Made by a program: the position numbers and the translations under genes
Source of the DNA: Sphingobacterium mizutaii
GTDB taxonomy: Bacteria; Bacteroidota; Bacteroidia; Sphingobacteriales; Sphingobacteriaceae
Length of the DNA stretch: 64,000 bases
Direction: 5' to 3'
Assembly: GCF_900187125.1 (NCBI RefSeq)
Contig: NZ_LT906468.1
Coordinates: 4,402,001-4,466,000, forward strand
The notes under the pieces: model-generated
The model's database searches: none
What the model was told of the DNA's origin: nothing
Seen by the model: only the letters and a program-made list of their open reading frames with translations
In this document: in pieces, positions 52,323 to 60,555 of the stretch
Position numbering within the stretch: the stretch's first letter is position 1
Layout: each line of letters opens with the position of its first letter

Positions 52323-53702
52323 ATGAACTATTCTACAATTAAAAAAACAGCTGTTGCAGCTTCTTTAGTAGCCGCTTTAGGTTTCGCTGAAACTGCACAA
52401 GCACAAACCCCAACTGTATTTGGTGGTAGATCACAATACAGAACTTGGTCAATTGGTGTTCAAGGTGGTATCACTACTCCAAACACTATTTTAGGTGGCC
52501 AAAACGGTTTCGGACAACGCGTTGGATATTTCCAAAACAAAGTTGGTGAATACTATGGTTTGACTATCCGTAAGCAATTCTCTCACCTATTCGGTTTAGA
52601 ATTAGAAGGTAACCGTGGTCGTATCAAAACTTACAACCATGATTTAGTAACAGCTCCAGAAACTTCTAACGGCGCAAGATCTGCTGAGACTTCAGTTAAC
52701 TGGGCAGCTAGCTTAAATGGTGTATTCCAATTAGGTACTATCGACTTCATGAGAAGAGAAAACGCTGTTAACTTCTACGCTAAAGTTGGTTTAGGTGTTA
52801 TGGCTCATAACCCAGTTCAATTCGCTAACAACGATTTCACTGGTACTGAAGTTTACAACAACGAAGGTAAATGGGGTCAGGAAATTTTCGGTGACCGTGA
52901 GGCTACTGGAGACCGTGACAACCGTTTAACTGGATATATCCCAGTTGGTGTTGGTGTTAAATTCAAGTTATCTGAAGTTGTTGCCTTGAACTTAGGTTAC
53001 ACAATGAACTTCACTGATGATAACTTATTATACGGACCGGTTCGTTACGACGGAAAACAAAAATTCTCTAACGTATATGGTGGCTTAGAGTTCACTTTAG
53101 GTTCTCGTGATAAAGAAAGCTTAACGTTCACTAACCCTGTTGCTACATTATATGATGAGTTGAAAGACCCTTCATTACGTAACGAAGTTGAAGCATTGAA
53201 ACAACGCGTATCTACTTTAGAAGGTACAGTTGATCAATTAAGCAAAGACTCTGATGGTGACGGCGTATCTGACAAATTTGACAAATGTCCAGGAACTCCT
53301 GCTGGTACAGTAGTTGATGGTTCTGGATGTCCAATCAAATTCCCTGAGCCTCAGCAATTAACTGACGGAACTACTTCAGGATACTTTGCTCCAATTCAAT
53401 TCGAATTTGATAGCTCAGTATTGAAAACTGAATCTTACTCTACTTTAGATAAATTAGCTAAAGAATTGAAAGACAGTAACGGTTCTGTTTCATTAGATGG
53501 TTATGCATCTGCTGAAGGTACAGAAGCTTACAACATGAACTTATCAAAAGACCGTGCTAATGCAGTAAAACAATACTTAGTTAACGCTGGAGTATCTGCA
53601 TCAAGCATCAACGCTACAGGATACGGTGAAGCTAACCCAGTTGCTTCAAACGATACTGAAGAAGGTCGTGTTCAAAACCGTCGTGTTGAGATCAAAAAAT
53701 AA
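52323..53702 (+). CDS. OmpA-family outer-membrane protein
   Basis: A 459-residue envelope protein: signal peptide (about 1-27, ending AQAQ), an eight-strand-type beta barrel (about 35-275), a short coiled coil (EVEALKQRVSTLEGTVDQL), one calcium-binding TSP3 motif (DSDGDGVSDKFDKCPGTP), and a C-terminal OmpA peptidoglycan-binding domain (about 345-459) with the conserved NLSKDRANAVKQYLV. The gene's codons are strongly biased (GGT, CGT, TTA), as in highly expressed proteins. The upstream 243 nt are AT-rich with TTTTTTG-N18-TATGTTAA (52234-52266), a possible promoter. Confidence 0.93.
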   Translation: MNYSTIKKTAVAASLVAALGFAETAQAQTPTVFGGRSQYRTWSIGVQGGITTPNTILGGQNGFGQRVGYFQNKVGEYYGLTIRKQFSHLFGLELEGNRGRIKTYNHDLVTAPETSNGARSAETSVNWAASLNGVFQLGTIDFMRRENAVNFYAKVGLGVMAHNPVQFANNDFTGTEVYNNEGKWGQEIFGDREATGDRDNRLTGYIPVGVGVKFKLSEVVALNLGYTMNFTDDNLLYGPVRYDGKQKFSNVYGGLEFTLGSRDKESLTFTNPVATLYDELKDPSLRNEVEALKQRVSTLEGTVDQLSKDSDGDGVSDKFDKCPGTPAGTVVDGSGCPIKFPEPQQLTDGTTSGYFAPIQFEFDSSVLKTESYSTLDKLAKELKDSNGSVSLDGYASAEGTEAYNMNLSKDRANAVKQYLVNAGVSASSINATGYGEANPVASNDTEEGRVQNRRVEIKK

Positions 53703-53729
53703 TTGTTAGAAATAACAATTTGAAATAAC

Positions 53730-53755
53730 AAAAGCCAGCTGTTTAGCTGGCTTTT
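53730..53755 (+). terminator. Intrinsic terminator of the OmpA-family gene
   Basis: AAAAGCCAGCT / AGCTGGCTTTT with a 4-nt loop, 28 nt past the stop, with T-run. Confidence 0.92.
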
Positions 53756-53800
53756 TTGTTGTTATACACAGTATTTACAATATAATTACTTAATTAACTT

Positions 53801-53808
53801 TACATTTG
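53801..53808 (+). promoter_or_regulatory. Candidate -7 element for the TPR-aroE genes
   Basis: TACATTTG, about 118 nt before the TPR start codon. The predicted leader of about 110 nt has no clear fold. Confidence 0.5.
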
Positions 53809-53926
53809 CAGACCAACCCAGTCTAAAATGTGAATATGTTGAAAACAATTACATATTCTAATGTTCAAAAAATAGTATTTTCATTTAGGAATTGGAGAGT
53901 ACGAATAAATTTTAAGGAGGAGAATA

Positions 53927-55336
53927 ATGGAAGAAGATTTTGAATTTGGAACCCCGGAAGAACAAAAATTTTCAGTGGATCGTTATGAGGAAATGCTTCG
54001 AAATGAAGACCAGTACTTTTTTGACGCAAAAGCCTTTGAAAGCATTATCGACTATTACATCACCAACAATGATCCAATAAAAGCTTTACAAGTAATAGAA
54101 TTTGCATCTGCCCAACACCCTTTCGAAACCTCGTTCATAATCAAGAAAGCTCAGCTTCTCGCTTCCACTCTACAGTATGAACCTGCATTGGAGGCATTAA
54201 GTAAAGCGGAATTACTGGAACCGTCCGAAGGTGACATCTATTTGATAAAAGGGACAATCCTATCTGCCCTTCAGGAACATCACCTGGCCGAAGAAAACTT
54301 CTTCAAGGCTTTGAAACTTAGCGATGCTAAAGATGAGGTCTATTATCAAATCGCGGGCCTATACCAACTTCAAGGGGCTTATGAAAAAGCCATTGCATAT
54401 TTAAAAAAATCATTACAAGCAAATAAAGACAATCAGGATGCGCTCTACGAAATAGCATTTTGCTATGATGTATTGGAACAACAACAAGAAAGTATTCAGT
54501 TCTACAACCAATATATCGATACGGATCCATATTCCTATGCTGCTTGGTACAATCTAGGTAACGCTTACCACAAGTTAGGTGATTTTGGAGCTGCGATTGA
54601 TGCTTATGATTATGCCATCTTGATCAATGAGAATTTTTCATCGGCTTATTTCAATAAAGGTAACGCCTTGGTAAACCTAGACAGGTATTCGGAAGCCATT
54701 GATGTCTATAAACAGACCTTCGAGCACGAAACTCCAAATGCGGATACTTACTGTGCAATTGGAGAATGCTATGAAAAGTTAGAACAGATGGATGAAGCAC
54801 GCCAATATTACAAGAAGGCTGTAAAACTTGACGGCAATCAAAGTGATGCCTGGTTTGGTATTGGGGTTACACTGGATTTTGAAGAACGATATTTCGAATC
54901 ACTGCATTTTTATAAGAAAGCGTTAGAGATCGACGATGAGAATCCAGATTATTGGTTTGCGATTGCTGACGCTCGCTATAAATTGAAACAATTTGATCAA
55001 TCTATAGAGGCTTATTCAAAAGTTGTGGAGTTAAACCCAACCGATGCAGAAGCTTGGTTGGATTATTCCTCTTTACTGTTTGAGCAAACCAGGCTCGACG
55101 AGGCTATTGAGGTCATTTCAGAAGCGATCAAATGTAGCCCGGATGAGGCAACATTATATTACAGAATGGTAGCTTATATGTTCGCCGCAGGAAAATATAC
55201 AGAAGCATTAAGTTTCTTGGAACTCGCATTAAACGTTGATCCAGAGAAACATTACATTTTATTTGAATACCTGCCACAATTACAGGGGAACCAAGTAATC
55301 GTAGATATTATCAAAAAATATACAGAAGGACGATGA
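53927..55336 (+). CDS. Cytoplasmic TPR protein
   Basis: A 469-residue protein with no signal peptide. About 10 TPR units fill residues 65-450, for example YFNKGNALVNLDRYSEAIDV, YKKAVKLDGNQSDAWFGIG and YWFAIADARYKLKQFDQSIE. It has a perfect Shine-Dalgarno AAGGAGG 7 nt before the start, rare in this window. The last four bases overlap aroE (ATGA), so expression is coupled. A role as interaction scaffold is likely; its partner is unknown. Confidence 0.85.
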   Translation: MEEDFEFGTPEEQKFSVDRYEEMLRNEDQYFFDAKAFESIIDYYITNNDPIKALQVIEFASAQHPFETSFIIKKAQLLASTLQYEPALEALSKAELLEPSEGDIYLIKGTILSALQEHHLAEENFFKALKLSDAKDEVYYQIAGLYQLQGAYEKAIAYLKKSLQANKDNQDALYEIAFCYDVLEQQQESIQFYNQYIDTDPYSYAAWYNLGNAYHKLGDFGAAIDAYDYAILINENFSSAYFNKGNALVNLDRYSEAIDVYKQTFEHETPNADTYCAIGECYEKLEQMDEARQYYKKAVKLDGNQSDAWFGIGVTLDFEERYFESLHFYKKALEIDDENPDYWFAIADARYKLKQFDQSIEAYSKVVELNPTDAEAWLDYSSLLFEQTRLDEAIEVISEAIKCSPDEATLYYRMVAYMFAAGKYTEALSFLELALNVDPEKHYILFEYLPQLQGNQVIVDIIKKYTEGR

Positions 55337-56076
55337 AGCAATTAGGGTTAATAGGCTATCCACTCGGCCATTCATTTTCCAAAAAATATTATTTAGAAAA
55401 ATTCAGAATCGAGGGTATAGAAAATATTGATTATGATCTATACCCTCTATCAACTATCCAGGAATTCCCAAGCCTTTACCAAGATAACCCGGAGTTTTAC
55501 GGCGTAAATGTCACCATTCCCTATAAACAGGAGGTGATGCGTTATTTGACAGACCTTTCAGTGGAGGCAAGAGAAATTGGTGCCGTGAATTGCATTCAAA
55601 TCCGTCACGAAAGTGACGGCATAAAACTAACAGGCTTCAACACGGATGCCCACGGATTTGAAAAATCATTAGAACCTCTATTGAAACCCAACCATAACAG
55701 AGCATTAATATTCGGTAATGGAGGAGCTACTAAAGCTGTTGCTTATTCTTTGAAAAAACTTGGCATCGAATATAGGATCGTAAGTAGGACCAAGACCCAA
55801 TACAACCTTTCCTACGATGACCTTTCGGAAGAGTTAGTTCAAAACTCTCCACTATTAATTAATTGCACCCCATTGGGGACGTTCCCCAAGACGGGTGAAT
55901 GTCCTGCACTTCCATACGGAGCAATTTCAAGTGATCATTTATTGTATGACCTTATTTACAATCCTGAAGAAACTTTATTCTTAAAAAAAGGGAAAGAAAG
56001 AGGGGCCGCCATCAAAAATGGTTATGAAATGCTGGTCTTGCAAGCAGAAAAAAACTGGGAAATCTGGAATCAATAG
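55333..56076 (+). CDS. aroE: Shikimate dehydrogenase
   Basis: Reduces 3-dehydroshikimate to shikimate with NADPH. In 247 residues: the N-terminal substrate loop GYPLGHSFSKKYY (SxS motif), VTIPYKQEV with catalytic Lys66, and NTDAHGFEKSL with Asp. The NADP domain has ALIFGNGGATKAVAYSLK and the end GYEMLVLQAEKNWEIW. It is 247 residues, shorter than E. coli AroE (272), a common short form. It overlaps the TPR gene by 4 nt. Confidence 0.95.
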   Translation: MKQLGLIGYPLGHSFSKKYYLEKFRIEGIENIDYDLYPLSTIQEFPSLYQDNPEFYGVNVTIPYKQEVMRYLTDLSVEAREIGAVNCIQIRHESDGIKLTGFNTDAHGFEKSLEPLLKPNHNRALIFGNGGATKAVAYSLKKLGIEYRIVSRTKTQYNLSYDDLSEELVQNSPLLINCTPLGTFPKTGECPALPYGAISSDHLLYDLIYNPEETLFLKKGKERGAAIKNGYEMLVLQAEKNWEIWNQ

Positions 56077-56105
56077 GAAAAGCCCAATTGCTTAGAAATA
56101 TTTCC

Positions 56106-56113
56106 TATTTTTG
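56106..56113 (+). promoter_or_regulatory. -7 element touching the start of the MBL-fold gene
   Basis: TATTTTTG ends 3 nt before the ATG at 56117, with a possible TTG at 56088-56090. If used, the transcript would start at or just after the first A of the ATG, so this would be a leaderless or internal promoter. Confidence 0.4.
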
Positions 56114-56116
56114 GAC

Positions 56117-56758
56117 ATGCTACATATCAAGACTTTTGTATTCAATCCATACCAGGAAAATACCTATTTAATCTATGATGAGGCCAAAAACTGTATCATA
56201 ATAGATCCCGGAATGCACAATTATCAAGAAGAAAACCATCTGAAAGATTATATTGAAAACAATGGCCTAAAACCCCTCCACCTTATCAACACCCATGGCC
56301 ATATCGATCATGTGCTAGGGAACAAGTTTGTTTCGGAGACCTATGACCTAATCCCCCAATTCCATGAAGGCGAGCTTCCCTTGGTGATACAGGTTCAAAA
56401 CTATGCTCCGCAAATGGGGATCCGATACGATCCCTCACCCATCCCTGAAACATTTTTACAGGAGGATGATACCATAAAAATTGGCGATGAGGAATTATCA
56501 TTGATCTTAGCCCCCGGTCATTCACCGGCGCATCTTTGTTTATACAGTAAAGAACATAACTTCTTGATCGGAGGAGATGTCCTTTTCAAGAACAGCATCG
56601 GTCGCACTGATCTTCCTGGAGGCAACCATCAGCAACTTTTGAACAGTATAGCCAGCAGAATATATACACTGCCGGAGGAAACGGTCGTATATCCTGGTCA
56701 TGGACCAAGCACCACTGTAGGAGAAGAAAAAAAGTCGAATCCATTTATCAGGGCCTAA
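56117..56758 (+). CDS. MBL-fold metallo-hydrolase (glyoxalase II-like)
   Basis: The start is ATG 56117 (MLHIKTFVFNPYQENTYLI), giving 213 residues. Metal ligands of the metallo-beta-lactamase fold are visible: THGHIDHVLG (HxHxDH), the His in LAPGHSPAHL, Asp in LIGGDVLF and His in VYPGHGPSTT. It lacks the C-terminal domain of true glyoxalase II, so the substrate is uncertain; short relatives act on thioesters or persulfides. It is followed 4 nt later by the FtsX-like gene. Confidence 0.9.
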   Translation: MLHIKTFVFNPYQENTYLIYDEAKNCIIIDPGMHNYQEENHLKDYIENNGLKPLHLINTHGHIDHVLGNKFVSETYDLIPQFHEGELPLVIQVQNYAPQMGIRYDPSPIPETFLQEDDTIKIGDEELSLILAPGHSPAHLCLYSKEHNFLIGGDVLFKNSIGRTDLPGGNHQQLLNSIASRIYTLPEETVVYPGHGPSTTVGEEKKSNPFIRA

Positions 56759-56762
56759 AAAA

Positions 56763-57992
56763 ATGAAGCTCCCAATATTCTTTGCAAAACGGTATCTTTT
56801 TTCGAAAAAGTCGGTAAATGCGATCAACATTATTTCATCGATCAGCATGATCGGGGTATTGGTCAGCACGGCTGCTTTGGTGATAGTTTTATCCTTTTAC
56901 AATGGATTGGAACGTTTTATCCTTTCACAATACAGTACTTTTTCACCAGAATACAGAATAGAACCAGCTTCAGGAAAGGTGTTCTCCACAAATAGCGAGG
57001 CCTTTAAAAAACTTCGCGAATTGCCAGAAATATCCTCATATAGCGAAGTATTAGAGGACAAGGTCCTCGCAGAATATAACCAGCAACAGTTCATCGGTCG
57101 TTTAAAGGGCATTGAACCTAATAGCCTCCATCAAATCGCCAATGAAGACATGCTTTTGGAGGGAAAGCTAGAAGTGAAGGAAGACAGTGCCAACTATGCC
57201 ATCTTGGGCACTACAGTACAGGCAAACCTCCAAGTTCCATTACAAGGTGGTGAAAACCAGATTTTTCTCAATATTCCCGACAAAAAAGCTTCACCGAATA
57301 ACATCAACCCTCTAGAGGATATCAGAACGAGGGCAATTAAACCAAATGCAATCCTAGGGTACCAACCAGGTTTCGAGGATCTGATCATTGTACCCATAGA
57401 CTTTGCAAAAGATCTCTTGAATGAGCATGAAGGCATATCAGCGATCGAACTATATGGCAAAAACGACAACTCCACGAGCTTACAAAAAGAAATCCAGGCA
57501 TTATTGGGAAAGGATTTTCAAGTAAAAAACAGGGAACAGCAGAACCCTACCCTTTACAAAACCGTAAGGTCCGAAAAATGGATCGTGTTCTTTATCGTCA
57601 CGATCATAGGCATAATCGCTATATTCAATATCATCGGATCCCTGACCATGTTGGTGATCGACAAGAAACAGGACATGGTGGTATTAAATAGCTTAGGCGC
57701 TAGCAATAACCTCATCCAGAACATCTTCTATTACCAAGGTATCCTCATTGCATTGATAGGGAGCGTTACGGGCGCATTCTTGGGATTAATGTTTTGTTTG
57801 CTACAAGACCATTTCGGATTTGTAAGCACCAGCGAGGGATCATTATTTGACGCCTACCCTGTAGACATCCGTTATATGGATTTGGTGTTGATCTTTATTA
57901 CGGTGATGGCGGTTTCAACCCTAGTATCCTATATGGCTTCTCGGCTAAACATTAGAGGTATCAATAAGCGCGGCGCTTTAGAATCCAATTAG
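56763..57992 (+). CDS. FtsX/LolE-like ABC transporter permease
   Basis: A 409-residue membrane protein with the LolC/LolE layout: one N-terminal helix (about 22-48), a large periplasmic domain (about 50-270), then three helices (about 275-405). The FtsX domain begins at VFFIVTIIGIIAIFNIIGSL and includes KKQDMVVLNSLGASNNLIQ. It likely takes part in lipoprotein release to the outer membrane, with an ATPase encoded elsewhere; no LolD-like gene is in the window. It is convergent with the next gene, 3 nt apart. Confidence 0.88.
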   Translation: MKLPIFFAKRYLFSKKSVNAINIISSISMIGVLVSTAALVIVLSFYNGLERFILSQYSTFSPEYRIEPASGKVFSTNSEAFKKLRELPEISSYSEVLEDKVLAEYNQQQFIGRLKGIEPNSLHQIANEDMLLEGKLEVKEDSANYAILGTTVQANLQVPLQGGENQIFLNIPDKKASPNNINPLEDIRTRAIKPNAILGYQPGFEDLIIVPIDFAKDLLNEHEGISAIELYGKNDNSTSLQKEIQALLGKDFQVKNREQQNPTLYKTVRSEKWIVFFIVTIIGIIAIFNIIGSLTMLVIDKKQDMVVLNSLGASNNLIQNIFYYQGILIALIGSVTGAFLGLMFCLLQDHFGFVSTSEGSLFDAYPVDIRYMDLVLIFITVMAVSTLVSYMASRLNIRGINKRGALESN

Positions 57993-57995
57993 AAT

Positions 57996-58652
57996 TTAGT
58001 ATTTCAGACGCTGTCTACTATAATCTCCACGCTTGATCTGGTTGATCAATTGACCCCAAGCGAATGGATTCAACAGCGGATTAGCCATATTTTGGTTAAT
58101 GGCTTTATTGGACATATTGATATGCCTTTGAAAGTTATTATAGGTCTGGATTTCTTCAGCACTCCTTGGCACAATCTTGGAAAGGGAAGCCAAAGCTTGA
58201 GGAGAAAGGTTCCTTTTGGCGGTCATTACATCATCACCACTGATATCAAGGGCCAGAAACTCCATATTAAATTCTTCGATACTTGCCCAAGGCAATGGAG
58301 GACCAACGGTTACCATCGGCAGTTCCTCTACGGTAGGGGTCAATTCAATTTTGGCGGTATATTTATCCCCATCCACATCAGGAATGGTAATTCGCACAGA
58401 GCGATATCCGATGGAAGAAAACACGATCTCATCACCGGTATGCCCTACAAAGGAGAAGTACCCTTCATGATTTGCCGAATAGCCATCATTACCATAACTT
58501 TCATTTCGTATTGTCACAAAAGGAACGGCGATATCAGTCCCCTCGGCTAAAATATACCCAGAAACCTGTACTATTTTTTTGTTCTGAGCTTGGAGGCTCA
58601 AAACAAATGCCGATAGTATAGCAAGCAAGATATATTTTTGTAGGAATTTCAT
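57996..58652 (-). CDS. Carboxypeptidase-like regulatory-domain exported protein
   Basis: A 218-residue protein with a signal peptide (about 1-22, ending LQAQ) and a carboxypeptidase D-type regulatory beta-sandwich (about 30-110) with VSGYILAEGTDIAVPFVTI and the typical GYFSFVGHTGDEIVFSSIGY. The second half (about 115-218) is helical, of unknown fold. No barrel follows, so it is not a TonB receptor. A -7-type box TAGTTTTG (minus strand, 58660-58667) lies 7 nt before the start codon. Confidence 0.75.
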   Translation of the reverse strand: MKFLQKYILLAILSAFVLSLQAQNKKIVQVSGYILAEGTDIAVPFVTIRNESYGNDGYSANHEGYFSFVGHTGDEIVFSSIGYRSVRITIPDVDGDKYTAKIELTPTVEELPMVTVGPPLPWASIEEFNMEFLALDISGDDVMTAKRNLSPQALASLSKIVPRSAEEIQTYNNFQRHINMSNKAINQNMANPLLNPFAWGQLINQIKRGDYSRQRLKY

Positions 58653-58723
58653 TTAGCAACAAAACTAGGGAAAATCACACGTAAGATGCTGTTAAATAGT
58701 GTTAACAGTATCTAATATTTTCA

Positions 58724-58999
58724 TTACAATTGGTTGGGGTTTATCGCATTGGGATCATCCATATCCGTAATATTGATTGCTTCGACGGCTACAATCTCCG
58801 GAACAGCCTTTTTAATCGCTTGTTCTAAACCTGCTTTAAAAGTCATGATACTCATCGAGCAATTTGCGCAAGTCCCCAACAGTTTAAGCTTCACAACGTT
58901 GTCCGGCGTAATTTCCTCAATAGAAACGTTACCTCCATCAGTCTGTAAATAAGGTCTGATGGAATCCAATGCTTGCTCTACTCTCTCAAATAAGGTCAT
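58724..58999 (-). CDS. NifU C-terminal-domain protein (Fe-S scaffold)
   Basis: A 91-residue protein with one NifU-type scaffold domain. RPYLQTDGGNVSIEEI and the two-cysteine motif TCANCSMS (CxxC) bind a labile cluster that is passed to apoproteins. NfuA-like proteins have an extra N-terminal domain, absent here. It is divergent from bamD and stands alone. The complex I genes need many Fe-S clusters, but no direct link is seen. Confidence 0.93.
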   Translation of the reverse strand: MTLFERVEQALDSIRPYLQTDGGNVSIEEITPDNVVKLKLLGTCANCSMSIMTFKAGLEQAIKKAVPEIVAVEAINITDMDDPNAINPNQL

Positions 59000-59228
59000 T
59001 TTAAATCCTGATAAAATATATTAAACGTAAATATAGTTATTATTTTATTCATTTGTGACATAGCTGATACTAATTCAACATTCATTTGACTTAAGAAAAA
59101 ACCCCGAAATTAGCCTCAATACGTTCAATATCAGCAAAATCAGCGGCTTTAAGTTAAAGTTTGTTAAAACCAAGTTTATCCAAGGATTAGCTAATTGAAA
59201 TCAAGTATTTTCGCGTATCATTAAATAA

Positions 59229-59259
59229 TTGAAAATTAGTATTAATTCACGTATCTTTG
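59229..59259 (+). promoter_or_regulatory. Promoter of bamD-rpoZ-coaBC
   Basis: TTG at 59229-59231, a 20-nt spacer, then TATCTTTG at 59252-59259. This is the best promoter match in the window. The start codon is only 4 nt beyond, predicting a leaderless mRNA. Confidence 0.65.
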
Positions 59260-59263
59260 TGGG

Positions 59264-60190
59264 ATGTTTTTAAAGAATCATGTATTTAGCCTAATTGTCG
59301 GCTTGTTTCTTTTATTGGGCTTGGGTAGTTGTAAGAGTAAATTCGAAAAACTACGCGCAAGCAATAACGTACAAATGAAGTATCAGGAGGCTGTAAAGTA
59401 CTACGAAAAAGAGAAGTACTCCAAGGCCTTAACCTTATTTCAAGATCTGTTGGCAAAGTACCGCGGTACAGCAGATGCCGAGGATCTAAACTATTATACT
59501 GCCTTTGCTGCTTATCGATTGAAAGATTATATCTCAGCAAGATTTCACTTTAAAAACTTTGCAGATAATTATCCCAACAGCCCTAGAGCTGAGGAGTGTA
59601 GGTTTATGTCTGCCTATTGTTATTACCTGGATTCTCCACGTTCAAATTTAGACCAAGACAATACCCGTAAGGCAATTGATCAACTTCAATTGTTCGTGAA
59701 TTTGTACCCGGAGTCCGAAAGGTCAAAAGAAGCAGGAGATCTGATCCAAAACCTTCGTGATAAATTAGAGAAAAAAGCATTTGACAACGCCAAGTTGTAC
59801 TACAACATGGGCTTGCCAGATGATTACCGTGCAGCAGTAATCGCTTTGGAGAATGTATTGAAAGTATATCCAGACACGAAGCATGCGGAAGACATCGAAT
59901 ATCTATTAGTAAAATCGCAATACTTATTCGCCGATAATTCTTACCCACACCGTCAAGAAGAAAGGTTCAATCAGATGATTGATTACTACGACAGTTTTAT
60001 TGAGCATTACCCAGAAAGCAAATACAGCAATGAGTTGAATGGCCTTCGCGGAAGTGCAGACAGAAAGATTGCTTCTGCCTTGAAAATCATGGCTAATGAC
60101 GAAAAGCTAAGAAAACAACGTGAGGAAGATCTAGGGATTTCCACCCCGAATGGTATTCCAATCGAAAACGAGAACAACAATCAACAATAA
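59264..60190 (+). CDS. bamD: Outer-membrane protein assembly factor BamD
   Basis: A lipoprotein of 308 residues: signal segment with LGLGSC, lipidation at Cys23. The mature protein is TPR-like, with AVKYYEKEKYSKALTLFQDL, YYTAFAAYRLKDYISARFHF and YNMGLPDDYRAAVIALENVL typical of the BamD/ComL family. It belongs to the BAM complex that inserts outer-membrane barrels. It is first in the conserved cluster bamD-rpoZ-coaBC (28 and 10 nt apart). Confidence 0.95.
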   Translation: MFLKNHVFSLIVGLFLLLGLGSCKSKFEKLRASNNVQMKYQEAVKYYEKEKYSKALTLFQDLLAKYRGTADAEDLNYYTAFAAYRLKDYISARFHFKNFADNYPNSPRAEECRFMSAYCYYLDSPRSNLDQDNTRKAIDQLQLFVNLYPESERSKEAGDLIQNLRDKLEKKAFDNAKLYYNMGLPDDYRAAVIALENVLKVYPDTKHAEDIEYLLVKSQYLFADNSYPHRQEERFNQMIDYYDSFIEHYPESKYSNELNGLRGSADRKIASALKIMANDEKLRKQREEDLGISTPNGIPIENENNNQQ

Positions 60191-60218
60191 TCTTTAGTAC
60201 ATCCATTTTTATTTATAT

Positions 60219-60545
60219 ATGAACCAGAATAAAAATACAGTTCCAAATTCAACAGTAACTCGCGATTTAAGAGAGTTAGACCAAACTACTGATAACTTAT
60301 ACGAATCTATCGTTGTCATCAGCAAGCGTGCTAATCAGATCGCTGTAGATATGAAAGAGGAGTTAAACCAAAAGTTGTCAGAATTTGCTAGCAGCAATGA
60401 CAACTTAGAGGAAGTGTTCGAAAATCGTGAGCAAATTGAAATCTCTAAGCACTACGAAAGATTGCCAAAACCAACTTTAGTAGCTATAGACGAGTTCTTG
60501 CACGAGAAAGTATACTTCAGAAACCCTACAAAAGAACAAGAGTAA
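60219..60545 (+). CDS. rpoZ: DNA-directed RNA polymerase omega subunit, Bacteroidetes type
   Basis: A 108-residue protein. The omega core is recognisable by NLYESIVVISKRANQIAVD (compare the SKRARQI segment of omega), followed by an acidic linker, then PTLVAIDEFLHEKVYFRNP, a tail typical of Bacteroidetes omega. The location between bamD and coaBC supports the call; the family is often annotated as hypothetical. Confidence 0.9.
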   Translation: MNQNKNTVPNSTVTRDLRELDQTTDNLYESIVVISKRANQIAVDMKEELNQKLSEFASSNDNLEEVFENREQIEISKHYERLPKPTLVAIDEFLHEKVYFRNPTKEQE

Positions 60546-60555
60546 GATATTTACC

